Origin: Cytobacillus purgationiresistens
Lineage (GTDB): Bacteria > Bacillota > Bacilli > Bacillales > Cytobacillaceae
Assembly: GCF_030813235.1 (NCBI RefSeq)
Contig: NZ_JAUSUB010000001.1
Span: 429,384 to 493,383, forward strand
DNA: 64,000 nt
Reading direction: 5' to 3'
In this document: positions 10,652 to 18,455 of the stretch, one piece after another
How positions within the stretch are numbered: position 1 is the stretch's first letter
Layout: every line of letters starts with the position of its first letter
Translations under genes and position numbers: made by a program
The notes under the pieces: generated by a model
What the model was told of the DNA's origin: nothing
Database searches by the model: none
The model's input: only the letters and a program-made list of their open reading frames with translations

Positions 10652-12232
10652 ATGAGTCTAGAGACATTTCTGCATAATCTGCATTTTGACATTGAAAAGG
10701 TAAGCCCACCGGACTGGAAGGTGGATTGGGAAGATGCACCACTTAAGTATAAGCTCTACCAGGGCCGACCTGAGACTCCGCTTACTTTGGAAGTACCGCT
10801 TAAGCTTGAAGGGCAAGAAGAACAAATTGAGCCTAATCTGCAGAAAATAGGTCACTTTCTTTGGTATATATATGGAATTACTCAATATTCTGAGTCAGCC
10901 TTTTCTTCGGATTCTGCTAAGCAGTCAGTGGAGCTGATGCAGTCATATAGGCGTTTTGTTCCGTCAGGCGGTGCGTTATATCCAAGCGAACTATATGTAT
11001 ATTTGAAGATCAAGGATTTGCCTGCTGGCGTGTACCATTATGATGCAGCACACCACCGTCTTATTTTGTTGCGCGAAGGAAATTTTGATTCTTATATAAC
11101 CAAGGCTCTTGGTGATCGCTGCGCAATGTCAGCTTGCTTTGGGACCGTTATTGTGTCTACAATGTTTTGGAAAAATTTTTTTAAATATAATAACTTCTCC
11201 TACCGCCTACAAGGGTTAGATGCTGGTGTTCTTATTGGTCAGTTATTAGAAGTAGGGAACCGATTTGGTATTGAATCAGAGGTATATTTCCAATTTTTAG
11301 ATCGGGCAATCAACCATCTGCTAGGGCTATCAGAAGAGGAAGAGAGCGTGTATGCTGTTATTCCACTATCGGTAGAACCTGCAAACTTGGACAAAAATAG
11401 GAGTAGAGTAGACAGGATTGTCTATGCTGATGAATTGTGCCGAGAATTGCCAGCCATTCAGTATGATTACTATGTCCGATCACAAAGGGTAAGAGAGTAT
11501 CCGATGCTTACAAAAATAAACAAAGCCTCTATGCTGGAATCGACACAGTCGTTTAGGCAGATTTCATCGAAGGAGAGTATGGAGGAGTGCGATGAAGATT
11601 TTATCGCTCTTCCTCAAGCGAAGCGATTATCCTATGATTTAGCATCCGTTTGCCAAAATAGATATTCACCATCTTTGGATTTCGTAATGGGGAAGGTGAG
11701 TCAACTTGAAGTTGCCTCTCTGTTCCAAGAGGCAACTTCAGCATTGTTGTATCACAGTGATTTGGATGGAGCAAATAAGAAACACATGGCCCGTGTCTCC
11801 CTATTTGGCTGTTTAACTAATGTAGATGGGATTAAAGACGGTGCTTATGAGTATAAGAGTGCCAATCATGCTTTACAACAAGTAAATCTCGCTGATCATC
11901 GGCCTCAGCTGCAATACGGGCTGTCAGCAGGCAATATAAATTTGTTTCAAACTCCCCTCAGCCTGCATGTAGCAGGGAATCTTGATTATTTCAAAACAGA
12001 ACTAGGTATCAGGGGATACCGCATCCAACAAATGGAAGTGGGCATACTCGTACAAAGATTATTATTAGCAGCGTCAGCCATCGGGATGGGAGGGCATCCA
12101 CTTCTTGGGTTTGATGCGAACATTTGTGATGACATCTATAAGATGAGGACAAACGGAAAAACAAGTCTCATTCACATCCCGATTGGTCCCTATCGTCCCC
12201 GCGCGTGGTTGAGAGGGAATTTGTTAAGTTAA
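10652..12232 (+). CDS. SagB-type azoline dehydrogenase (nitroreductase fold)
   Basis: 526 residues from the ATG at 10652, chosen because AAGGAGGG lies seven bases upstream; the in-frame TTG at 10634 has no such site. Two halves can be seen. The N-terminal one contains YRRFVPSGGALYPSELYVYL and LPAGVYHYD, typical of SagB/McbC FMN-dependent dehydrogenases. The second half repeats the fold in weaker form and ends IHIPIGPYRPRAW. The enzyme oxidises thiazolines to thiazoles with FMN. It is the last gene of the cluster and is followed by a clear terminator. No transporter, leader protease or immunity gene follows. Confidence 0.85.
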   Translation: MSLETFLHNLHFDIEKVSPPDWKVDWEDAPLKYKLYQGRPETPLTLEVPLKLEGQEEQIEPNLQKIGHFLWYIYGITQYSESAFSSDSAKQSVELMQSYRRFVPSGGALYPSELYVYLKIKDLPAGVYHYDAAHHRLILLREGNFDSYITKALGDRCAMSACFGTVIVSTMFWKNFFKYNNFSYRLQGLDAGVLIGQLLEVGNRFGIESEVYFQFLDRAINHLLGLSEEEESVYAVIPLSVEPANLDKNRSRVDRIVYADELCRELPAIQYDYYVRSQRVREYPMLTKINKASMLESTQSFRQISSKESMEECDEDFIALPQAKRLSYDLASVCQNRYSPSLDFVMGKVSQLEVASLFQEATSALLYHSDLDGANKKHMARVSLFGCLTNVDGIKDGAYEYKSANHALQQVNLADHRPQLQYGLSAGNINLFQTPLSLHVAGNLDYFKTELGIRGYRIQQMEVGILVQRLLLAASAIGMGGHPLLGFDANICDDIYKMRTNGKTSLIHIPIGPYRPRAWLRGNLLS

Positions 12233-12378
12233 GTAAGGCTAATAAGGCGAAATCAGTCTGGCAAAAAACTCGAAGTTATTGTCCAAGTGGCTTAAGGATA
12301 GGCTGAGAGTTAAATAATATAATAAAAGGTATTAAAGGAAAAAGTATGATATAACAATTGAATAATCGGTATCACTTG

Positions 12379-12404
12379 AAACCCTAGATTATAGGGTTTT
12401 TTCT
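12379..12404 (+). terminator. Terminator of the TOMM operon
   Basis: Eight-base-pair stem AAACCCTA/TAGGGTTT with a 5-nt loop and a T-run, about 150 bases after the dehydrogenase gene. Confidence 0.8.
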
Positions 12405-12632
12405 TATGTTTTGTTGCCGAACCTTTATAAACGAGAGATACTAGGATGGTGTGCTATTGCTTTCAAATTTATGTAAAGTATATCTGCTTTAAAGGCTAAA
12501 TTGCTTTTGATGCAAACTCGATCAAAAGAGTAGATTAGGCAAATTTATACGGAAGTAAGCGAATGGTTACCTACGACTGTACCGGACAGGGAAGTATTAG
12601 TGACAAAGCATGTTCAAAATAGTTTTAAATTC

Positions 12633-12665
<33 letters not shown>

Positions 12666-13106
12666 TTATATAAAGTTTTATTCTGTCTCATAACCAAAGT
12701 ATACTCTAAACAGTGAGACGAAATGAATTAATTTTCTATCGATCACAATTTAAATCTATTTATTAAAAAATCCATTTTATATTTAATTGTTTGTTTATTT
12801 AAGTTGAAATAAATCTTAATGGTTATTATAGATCTGTCGAGTTATTAATTTCTGGCAAACTCATAATGCCTGAAATCATGTCAATTACGGATAAAATCTT
12901 TTAGTGTTGTTATAATATTTTATTAATGTATATTTAACCCATTTGCTAGCAAATATAGTTTTTCTTACAACGTTTGCAATTGCTAATTTTCATTCCCTCA
13001 AATTTTTTATATGGTGAATCTCATCGCGAAACGCTCATTATCATTTCTTTTGCTTTGTTCTATTTGCATACACACCTATTGAGTCCTCTTTCTCATTTTA
13101 TTTTAG

Positions 13107-13129
13107 TTTACATAATAATATTATGTAAA
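13107..13129. other. Palindrome of two inverted dif-like half-sites
   Basis: Perfect 11-bp inverted repeat TTTACATAATA / TATTATGTAAA around one central A. Each arm equals the XerD/RipX arm of the dif site at 12635-12662; the 15 bases TTAGTTTACATAATA are shared exactly (12633-12647 and 13103-13117). It may be a remnant Xer-recombination site or a regulatory palindrome. Confidence 0.55.
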
Positions 13130-13141
13130 TAACAAAAAAAA

Positions 13142-13165
13142 CAGGATCAACATTAGTCAATCCTG
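13142..13165 (-). terminator. Terminator of the staygreen-family gene
   Basis: On the - strand, CAGGAT...ATCCTG with an imperfect inner stem (GAC/GTT) is followed by eight T. It lies about 20 bases after the stop codon. Confidence 0.75.
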
Positions 13166-13183
13166 CCTCCTATTTCTTGCTGT

Positions 13184-13663
13184 TTATGGATTAGCTGAAT
13201 GCATTGATTTGTTCAAAAATTGACGTGCTGTTCCATAATATTGCAGCTTATTGAACTCTGGGTAATTTGAATGAAATTGCACATAGATCGGTGAATTGAG
13301 CAGCCAAGGATAGTTGCTTAGAAACTCCCTATCGCCAAATAAAATGGCTGTGAGACCAAGATCCGCTTCTCGTTCATAAATCATGTATCTTATTTTTGCA
13401 AAATGCTCATCAAACTCTCCATTACTGATATGAACTTTTCCGAGTAATACATATTGCCCCATTTGAGGAATCCATTCAGCAAGTAACTCATCTCTTTGTG
13501 TTGGTTTAATTGCCTCATAATCATAATTATGACCAATGGTTAAAAAGATATCATTACTGGAATCAGATTGGGTTAATGTATATTTACGGTGTTCAACTGG
13601 TGTGAAATCGGTTGCAGGTGCTTGAAAATTAATCTTTAGATTTGATTGATCAAATGTATTCAT
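13184..13663 (-). CDS. Staygreen (SGR) family protein
   Basis: 159 residues from the ATG at 13663, chosen because AAGGGGAT is eight bases upstream; the ATG two codons earlier is too close. The sequence carries the SGR pattern: PVEHRKYTLTHSD-like start (HRKYTLTQSD), IFLTIG, RDELLAEWIPQMGQYVLLGKV, FAKIRYMIYERE, LTAILFGDREF and SPIYVQFHS. Plant SGR is a Mg-dechelatase of chlorophyll breakdown, and some bacterial homologues have been shown to remove Mg from chlorophyll in vitro. Bacilli make no chlorophyll, so the natural substrate is unknown. It stands alone with its own terminator. Confidence 0.85.
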   Translation of the reverse strand: MNTFDQSNLKINFQAPATDFTPVEHRKYTLTQSDSSNDIFLTIGHNYDYEAIKPTQRDELLAEWIPQMGQYVLLGKVHISNGEFDEHFAKIRYMIYEREADLGLTAILFGDREFLSNYPWLLNSPIYVQFHSNYPEFNKLQYYGTARQFLNKSMHSANP

Positions 13664-13743
13664 CGGCATATATCCCCTTCAAATAAAGAGTGAAATATCA
13701 CTTAGCCTAGTTTATGCCCGTTACTGGAAAATGTGATGAATGC

Positions 13744-14520
13744 CTATTTCTTTTTTTTCTTCGATGATTCTATGTCTACAACTTTTACTTTATCCAGCGT
13801 CCATTTTCCGTCGTTGTATTTCCAGATGGACTCTACAAATGCGATGGAATCAGCATGATATGAGCCGCTCACTCTTTGTATTCCTTTTAATCCAGTAGAG
13901 CCATCTTTTAAGGTGATCGGTTTTAATGAAGAATAGGAATCAACCATCAATTCTGTAGGTTCATTTAATTTACCATGATTATATAATCCTGATTTTTCAT
14001 AGTCTTCCGCACGACTTTTAAGGTCAAAGGTATAGGTTTCACCTGTTTCCTGGATCGATATAGATGCTTTATAGTTGTCTAAAAACTGTGTGGTCATCAT
14101 TACCGGATCTGGAACCGTTAAATCTTTTAAGTTAAAGTCCTTTAATGTATATAAATAGAAATTGGATAATCCTCCGCTTCCTCCTGTTGCTACACTAATA
14201 TATATCTCTTTCACACCATCGCCGTTTACATCAATAAATTGAAGTTGCGGATCATATCCTGGTTCTAGTTCTACTTTAAAACGCTCTCCATTAGAAGCTT
14301 TTATTTGTAAAAATACCTCTCTCAAGAAATCTGAATCTTCTTCGTATCGGGTGCCTTCAATACTAATTGAATCCTTCTTGCCATCCCCCGATAAATCCGC
14401 TTCATCTTTTACTATTGTTATGGTGTCACCTTTTCTATCTTCACCAGCGAATACACCTGTAATTGTAGATAAACTCATCATAAAGAAAGCAGCAAATGCA
14501 AAAAGTAATTCTTTCTTCAT
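13744..14520 (-). CDS. Secreted VCBS/EF-hand-like protein of unknown function
   Basis: 258 residues from the ATG at 14520, which has GGAGGG seven bases upstream; an earlier in-frame ATG (14559) lacks one. The N-terminus MKKELLFAFAAFFMMSLSTI...VFA is a Sec signal peptide. The mature part starts with DEADLSGDGKKDSI and later has FIDVNGDGVKEIYIS, two Asp/Gly-rich calcium-binding loops typical of FG-GAP/VCBS-like secreted proteins, and ends with a Lys-rich tail. Close relatives in Bacillus are uncharacterised secreted proteins. No partner gene is evident. Confidence 0.7.
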   Translation of the reverse strand: MKKELLFAFAAFFMMSLSTITGVFAGEDRKGDTITIVKDEADLSGDGKKDSISIEGTRYEEDSDFLREVFLQIKASNGERFKVELEPGYDPQLQFIDVNGDGVKEIYISVATGGSGGLSNFYLYTLKDFNLKDLTVPDPVMMTTQFLDNYKASISIQETGETYTFDLKSRAEDYEKSGLYNHGKLNEPTELMVDSYSSLKPITLKDGSTGLKGIQRVSGSYHADSIAFVESIWKYNDGKWTLDKVKVVDIESSKKKKK

Positions 14521-14691
14521 TAGAAACCCTCCTACTTTTATTACTAATAGGATGTCCATTTTTGGAAAATAGATGCAGATATTCCATGAAAAATAGGCAC
14601 TTCTGATTGAAGCGTTCGTAAATGTAAAAAGGCCTAATCTCTAATAGATAGAAATCAGGCTCTAAGACCATTATCATGTTAATCTTTCCTT

Positions 14692-15651
14692 TTACTTACT
14701 TAATACTTTCTCATTTTGTGGATTTAGAGCTTTCGCAAGTGCTTGAACGTAGCCATTCACTGCTTGCACTCCTATCTCTGAAGTTGGGTTCAAAATTTCA
14801 AAGGCGTGATAAGCACCGGGATATAGATGGAATTCAACAGGAACCCCGGCTTGCATCAATCGGGTAACATAGTCTAATGTTTCATCACGAAAAGGATCCA
14901 GCTGGCCAACACATGTATAGGTAGGTGGAAGCCCTGAGTAGTTTTTGGCGCGGGCTGGTGCGGCATATGGTGAAATATCGCCATTCGCATGTTCGCCTAA
15001 ATACATTCTCCATGCAGCTAAATTATTCCCTCTATTCCATATCGCACGTTCATCCGTAATTTCATAGCTGGATGGTGTGGTATTTCGGTCATCTATCATC
15101 GGGTAAAGCGGCATTTGAAATATGATTTCAGGGCCACTGCGATCCCTAGCTAGCAAAGATAAGGCAGCAGTTAACCCTCCCCCTGCACTTTGGCCAGCAA
15201 CTGCAAGCCGGGAGACATCAATATTTAGGTCATCTGCTGATTGAGCCATCCATGTTAGAGCAGCATAACAATCCTCTAACGGAGCCGGATAGGGATTTTC
15301 GGGTGCCAAACGGTAATCTACTGAAACAACCACACATTTAGCTTCTTCACTAAAAATCTCGCATATTCCATCATTACCATCAGGGTCTCCTACTACATAC
15401 CCCCCTCCATGGATAAAAAGCAAAGCAGGTAGTGAGATTCGGCCCCTTCCTGCTGGTTCATAGATTTTCACTTTCATAGGTTGAGAGTCTCCACCTGTAA
15501 TCATTTGGACTGAGGTTGATACATGGGGTGAAGGTTCTATTGGTACAGATGGTGCTTGCCTTGCCGCTTCAAGCCCTTCAGGCAAATTAAAAGCCGGGAA
15601 TATCTTTACCATTTCCTTCAAATCTTCTGCTACTCTACTCATAAAATCCAT
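14692..15651 (-). CDS. Alpha/beta hydrolase, hormone-sensitive-lipase family esterase
   Basis: 319 residues from the second of two adjacent ATGs (15651), seven bases after AGGAGG. The oxyanion-hole motif HGGG is at residues 81-84. The nucleophile elbow GQSAGG has Ser155. The acid DPFRDE and the base in YHAFE follow at about residues 257 and 287. These are the marks of HSL-family carboxylesterases. The gene starts about 20 bases after the monooxygenase gene on the same strand, so they form an operon. A Baeyer-Villiger monooxygenase makes esters or lactones from ketones, which this enzyme could hydrolyse. Confidence 0.88.
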   Translation of the reverse strand: MDFMSRVAEDLKEMVKIFPAFNLPEGLEAARQAPSVPIEPSPHVSTSVQMITGGDSQPMKVKIYEPAGRGRISLPALLFIHGGGYVVGDPDGNDGICEIFSEEAKCVVVSVDYRLAPENPYPAPLEDCYAALTWMAQSADDLNIDVSRLAVAGQSAGGGLTAALSLLARDRSGPEIIFQMPLYPMIDDRNTTPSSYEITDERAIWNRGNNLAAWRMYLGEHANGDISPYAAPARAKNYSGLPPTYTCVGQLDPFRDETLDYVTRLMQAGVPVEFHLYPGAYHAFEILNPTSEIGVQAVNGYVQALAKALNPQNEKVLSK

Positions 15652-15669
15652 CATAATACCTCCTAGTAT

Positions 15670-17322
15670 TTATATATTGATTTGATTTGAAGTCATTTTC
15701 AATGTGAAGCCTTCATAATCCTTGGATGCTATTTCAGTGATTTTCTTATTATATGGTCCTACTCCGCCTAAATAAATCAAGAATGCCGGAGGTTTCCCTT
15801 CAACATTTGCTCCCGTATACCAGGATTCTGTCTTTGAATAGAGAGAACGATAGAACAAGTCGTTGCAATGCTTGCTCCATTCTTCTTCTGCATGCTCATT
15901 TGCTTCAATGGTTTCCACATCGTTTTTGTCTAGATATTCGATACAATTAGAAATCCATTCCACATGATGTTCAATACTTGTAGGCATATTGCTTGCTACT
16001 GAAGGACTTTGCGGGCCAGTTATCATAAACATATTAGGAAATCCAGCGGTTGCAACTCCAAGATATGCTCTTACAGACGCACCTTCTGCCCATTTTTCTT
16101 TCAGGCTTAACCCGCCCTTTCCTTGAATATCGATCTTCAACAACGGTCCAGTCATTCCATCATAGCCTGTAGCAAAAACAAGGATATCCACTTCATACTC
16201 TTCATTCGCAGTCCGAACACTATTAGCAGTAATCTCCTGAATAGGTGCCTCTTTTACATCAACTAGCGTCACATTTTCGCGATTAAATGTTTCATAATAA
16301 TCGGTATCAAGGACTAATCGTTTCGTAGCAAAAAAATACGAGGGCATCAATTTCTTGGCCACAGTTGGATCTTGTATTTTGTCACGGATTTTAGAGCGTA
16401 CAAAGTCCCCGATGGTTTGATTTGCAGTTTCGTTTATCAGCAAATCATTATATGTAAAACTCATTTTGAAACCGCCGTTCTCCCATGCCTCCTCATAAAC
16501 CTTTCTTCTTTCATCTGCTGAGTCCTCTAGTGCTGAGCGTTCACTATTATCCCAAGGATAACCTGCACGGGAATGATGCATTTTCTGCCTTGTTTCACTA
16601 TATTTTTCTTTATATTGCCTAACCATGTCTGCATCGTATGGATGATTTTTTGCTGGAATGGCGAACTGTGGGGTTCTTTGAAAACTAATTAGCTGCTTGG
16701 CTTCTTGTGCAATGACTGGAATGCTTTGTATCCCGCTTGAGCCATTACCAATCACACCCACTCGTTTACCTGTAAAATCAACCTTTGTATGCGGCCATGC
16801 GCCAGTGTGATACCATTCTCCCTGGAATTGATCCAACCCTTTGAAATGAGGTATATTCGTAGCATTAACTGATAGACAGCCAACACCTGTAATAAAATAT
16901 TTTGCTGAGACTTTTCTCTCATCATTTAAGTGAATTTGCCATCTATTTTTATCCTTTTTGTAACTTGCGCTTTTAACTTCGGTATTAAATTGAATATCTT
17001 CGCGCAACTGCAGTTTATCTGCAACAAAATTAAGATATCTAAGTATTTCAGGCTGTTCAGGATATCTTGAACTCCAAGACCATTCCTTATAAATCTCTTC
17101 AGAAAAAGTGTAGCAATAAGTATGGCTCTCAGAATCACAGCGTGCACCTGGATAGCGGCTCCAATACCATGCGCCGCCAACACCATCACCTTTCTCATAG
17201 ACGCGAACGGTAAAACCCTTTTGACGCAGGCTATGCAACATATACATTCCTGAAAATCCTGCTCCAATGACCACTGCATCATATAATTCAGTCGTTGAAT
17301 CATCTTGATTATTAATAGACAT
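15670..17322 (-). CDS. Baeyer-Villiger-type flavin monooxygenase
   Basis: 550 residues from the ATG at 17322, chosen because GGGAGG lies seven bases upstream; a 568-codon reading from 17376 has no site. FAD is bound at GAGFSG (residues 20-25) and NADPH at GNGSSG (192-197). Between them, FQGEWYHTGAWP (166-177) fits the BVMO fingerprint FxGxxxHxxxWP exactly. Early motifs GGAWYWSRYPGARCDSES are shared with cyclohexanone and phenylacetone monooxygenases. The reaction is insertion of one O2-derived oxygen next to a ketone carbonyl. It is co-transcribed with the esterase and divergent from a LuxR-type regulator. The substrate cannot be read from sequence. Confidence 0.92.
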   Translation of the reverse strand: MSINNQDDSTTELYDAVVIGAGFSGMYMLHSLRQKGFTVRVYEKGDGVGGAWYWSRYPGARCDSESHTYCYTFSEEIYKEWSWSSRYPEQPEILRYLNFVADKLQLREDIQFNTEVKSASYKKDKNRWQIHLNDERKVSAKYFITGVGCLSVNATNIPHFKGLDQFQGEWYHTGAWPHTKVDFTGKRVGVIGNGSSGIQSIPVIAQEAKQLISFQRTPQFAIPAKNHPYDADMVRQYKEKYSETRQKMHHSRAGYPWDNSERSALEDSADERRKVYEEAWENGGFKMSFTYNDLLINETANQTIGDFVRSKIRDKIQDPTVAKKLMPSYFFATKRLVLDTDYYETFNRENVTLVDVKEAPIQEITANSVRTANEEYEVDILVFATGYDGMTGPLLKIDIQGKGGLSLKEKWAEGASVRAYLGVATAGFPNMFMITGPQSPSVASNMPTSIEHHVEWISNCIEYLDKNDVETIEANEHAEEEWSKHCNDLFYRSLYSKTESWYTGANVEGKPPAFLIYLGGVGPYNKKITEIASKDYEGFTLKMTSNQINI

Positions 17323-17700
17323 GTTCATACCTCCCAAGTTCGTTTGATCCATTGTCATCCAATCTGCCAGATACATCTAATCTAACTATTTTGGAACCGC
17401 TTTCAATTAATCGTTTGTAAACTCTGCTGAGACATCTTTGTCTATAGGGCCAAATAAGCAGATGATGATTATTAATATCCTAACTTCCTTGTTTAATTTT
17501 CTTTATATTTTGAATATAAAGTTTATTTTAAGTGTAATATGAATAGAAAAATAAAGCTATTCCCCCTTTTAGTAACACAAAACAGTCTCATTACCATACA
17601 AAAAGTAGTGGAATTAAGATTTGCTAACGACCTTTTTGACAAATTATTTAATTATAACCAATTAATATCTTTATATTAATTTCTAAGGAGCTGAAAAGAT
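17323..17700. promoter_or_regulatory. Divergent promoter region between monooxygenase and LuxR-type regulator
   Basis: 378 bases, strongly AT-rich, holding the promoters of the - strand monooxygenase-esterase operon and the + strand regulator. No clear palindromic operator could be assigned. Confidence 0.5.
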
Positions 17701-18405
17701 TTGTCATTTATAACTGAACCTCCTGATATGCAAAGGGCTCTCCAGAAGCTAGCTAATGTCAGCTCTACTGAAGAACCAATGGAGCTTATACTTTACATAT
17801 ATATGGACATTTTCCCCGTAAAAAAAGCCTATTTATTTAAATACTCACCTTTATGTCATGTTGCAGAAGGTATTATTTCAATTGATTCAAATGGATTAGA
17901 TTATATCCAAACAATCCGTGATGATGTACGCTCCATCCCTGGGGTTTATTCGGCCATTGTTGAACTATCTGCAATATTTGTACCAAAACAAGAGTATTTA
18001 AAACAATTAGGAAGTAAATATATTCCATATAATGATACAATAACTTCCCTCATTATCGTACCGATTTGCACAGGCAATGTCGTTATTGGCTATATCATAA
18101 GTTTTCAATTAGAAGATGACGTTGCTTTTAATGATGAGATGCTTTCATTGTATACTCAATTTGGCAAGTTAGTAAGCAGCTTTACTAATCCAACGCATAA
18201 ACAAAAAAAAGAACATGAGTTAAGTAATCGAGAAGTTGAGGTAATGAGCAGGGTAGCAAATGGAGAGATTTTAAAGCAATTGGTTGAAGCAATGGGAATC
18301 AGCGAGGCAACCATTAAACAATATATAAAATCAGTTATAAAAAAATTGGGTGTCCATAATCGGACACAAGCGGTTGCAGAGTTGGTAAGACGAGGGATCA
18401 TTTAG
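17701..18405 (+). CDS. LuxR-type transcriptional regulator with GAF-like sensor domain
   Basis: 234 residues, TTG start with AAGGAG about 10 bases upstream. The N-terminal ~165 residues look like a GAF-type ligand domain (SLIIVPICTGNVVIGYIISF). The C-terminal ~60 residues, from LSNREVEVMSRVANGEILKQ to HNRTQAVAELVRRGII, form a LuxR/GerE helix-turn-helix. The gene is divergent from the monooxygenase-esterase operon, so it most likely controls it, probably in response to a small hydrophobic compound; that is inference from position. No phosphoacceptor receiver domain is present. Confidence 0.8.
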   Translation: MSFITEPPDMQRALQKLANVSSTEEPMELILYIYMDIFPVKKAYLFKYSPLCHVAEGIISIDSNGLDYIQTIRDDVRSIPGVYSAIVELSAIFVPKQEYLKQLGSKYIPYNDTITSLIIVPICTGNVVIGYIISFQLEDDVAFNDEMLSLYTQFGKLVSSFTNPTHKQKKEHELSNREVEVMSRVANGEILKQLVEAMGISEATIKQYIKSVIKKLGVHNRTQAVAELVRRGII

Positions 18406-18420
18406 TTTAGTTTAATTTAA

Positions 18421-18454
18421 ATAAAGCATCCCTGTAGTTACAGGGATGCTTTAT
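18421..18454. terminator. Bidirectional terminator between regulator and parC
   Basis: Perfect 16-bp stem (ATAAAGCATCCCTGTA and its complement) with a 2-nt loop, between the convergent ends of the LuxR-type gene and parC. Confidence 0.85.
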
Positions 18455-18455
18455 T

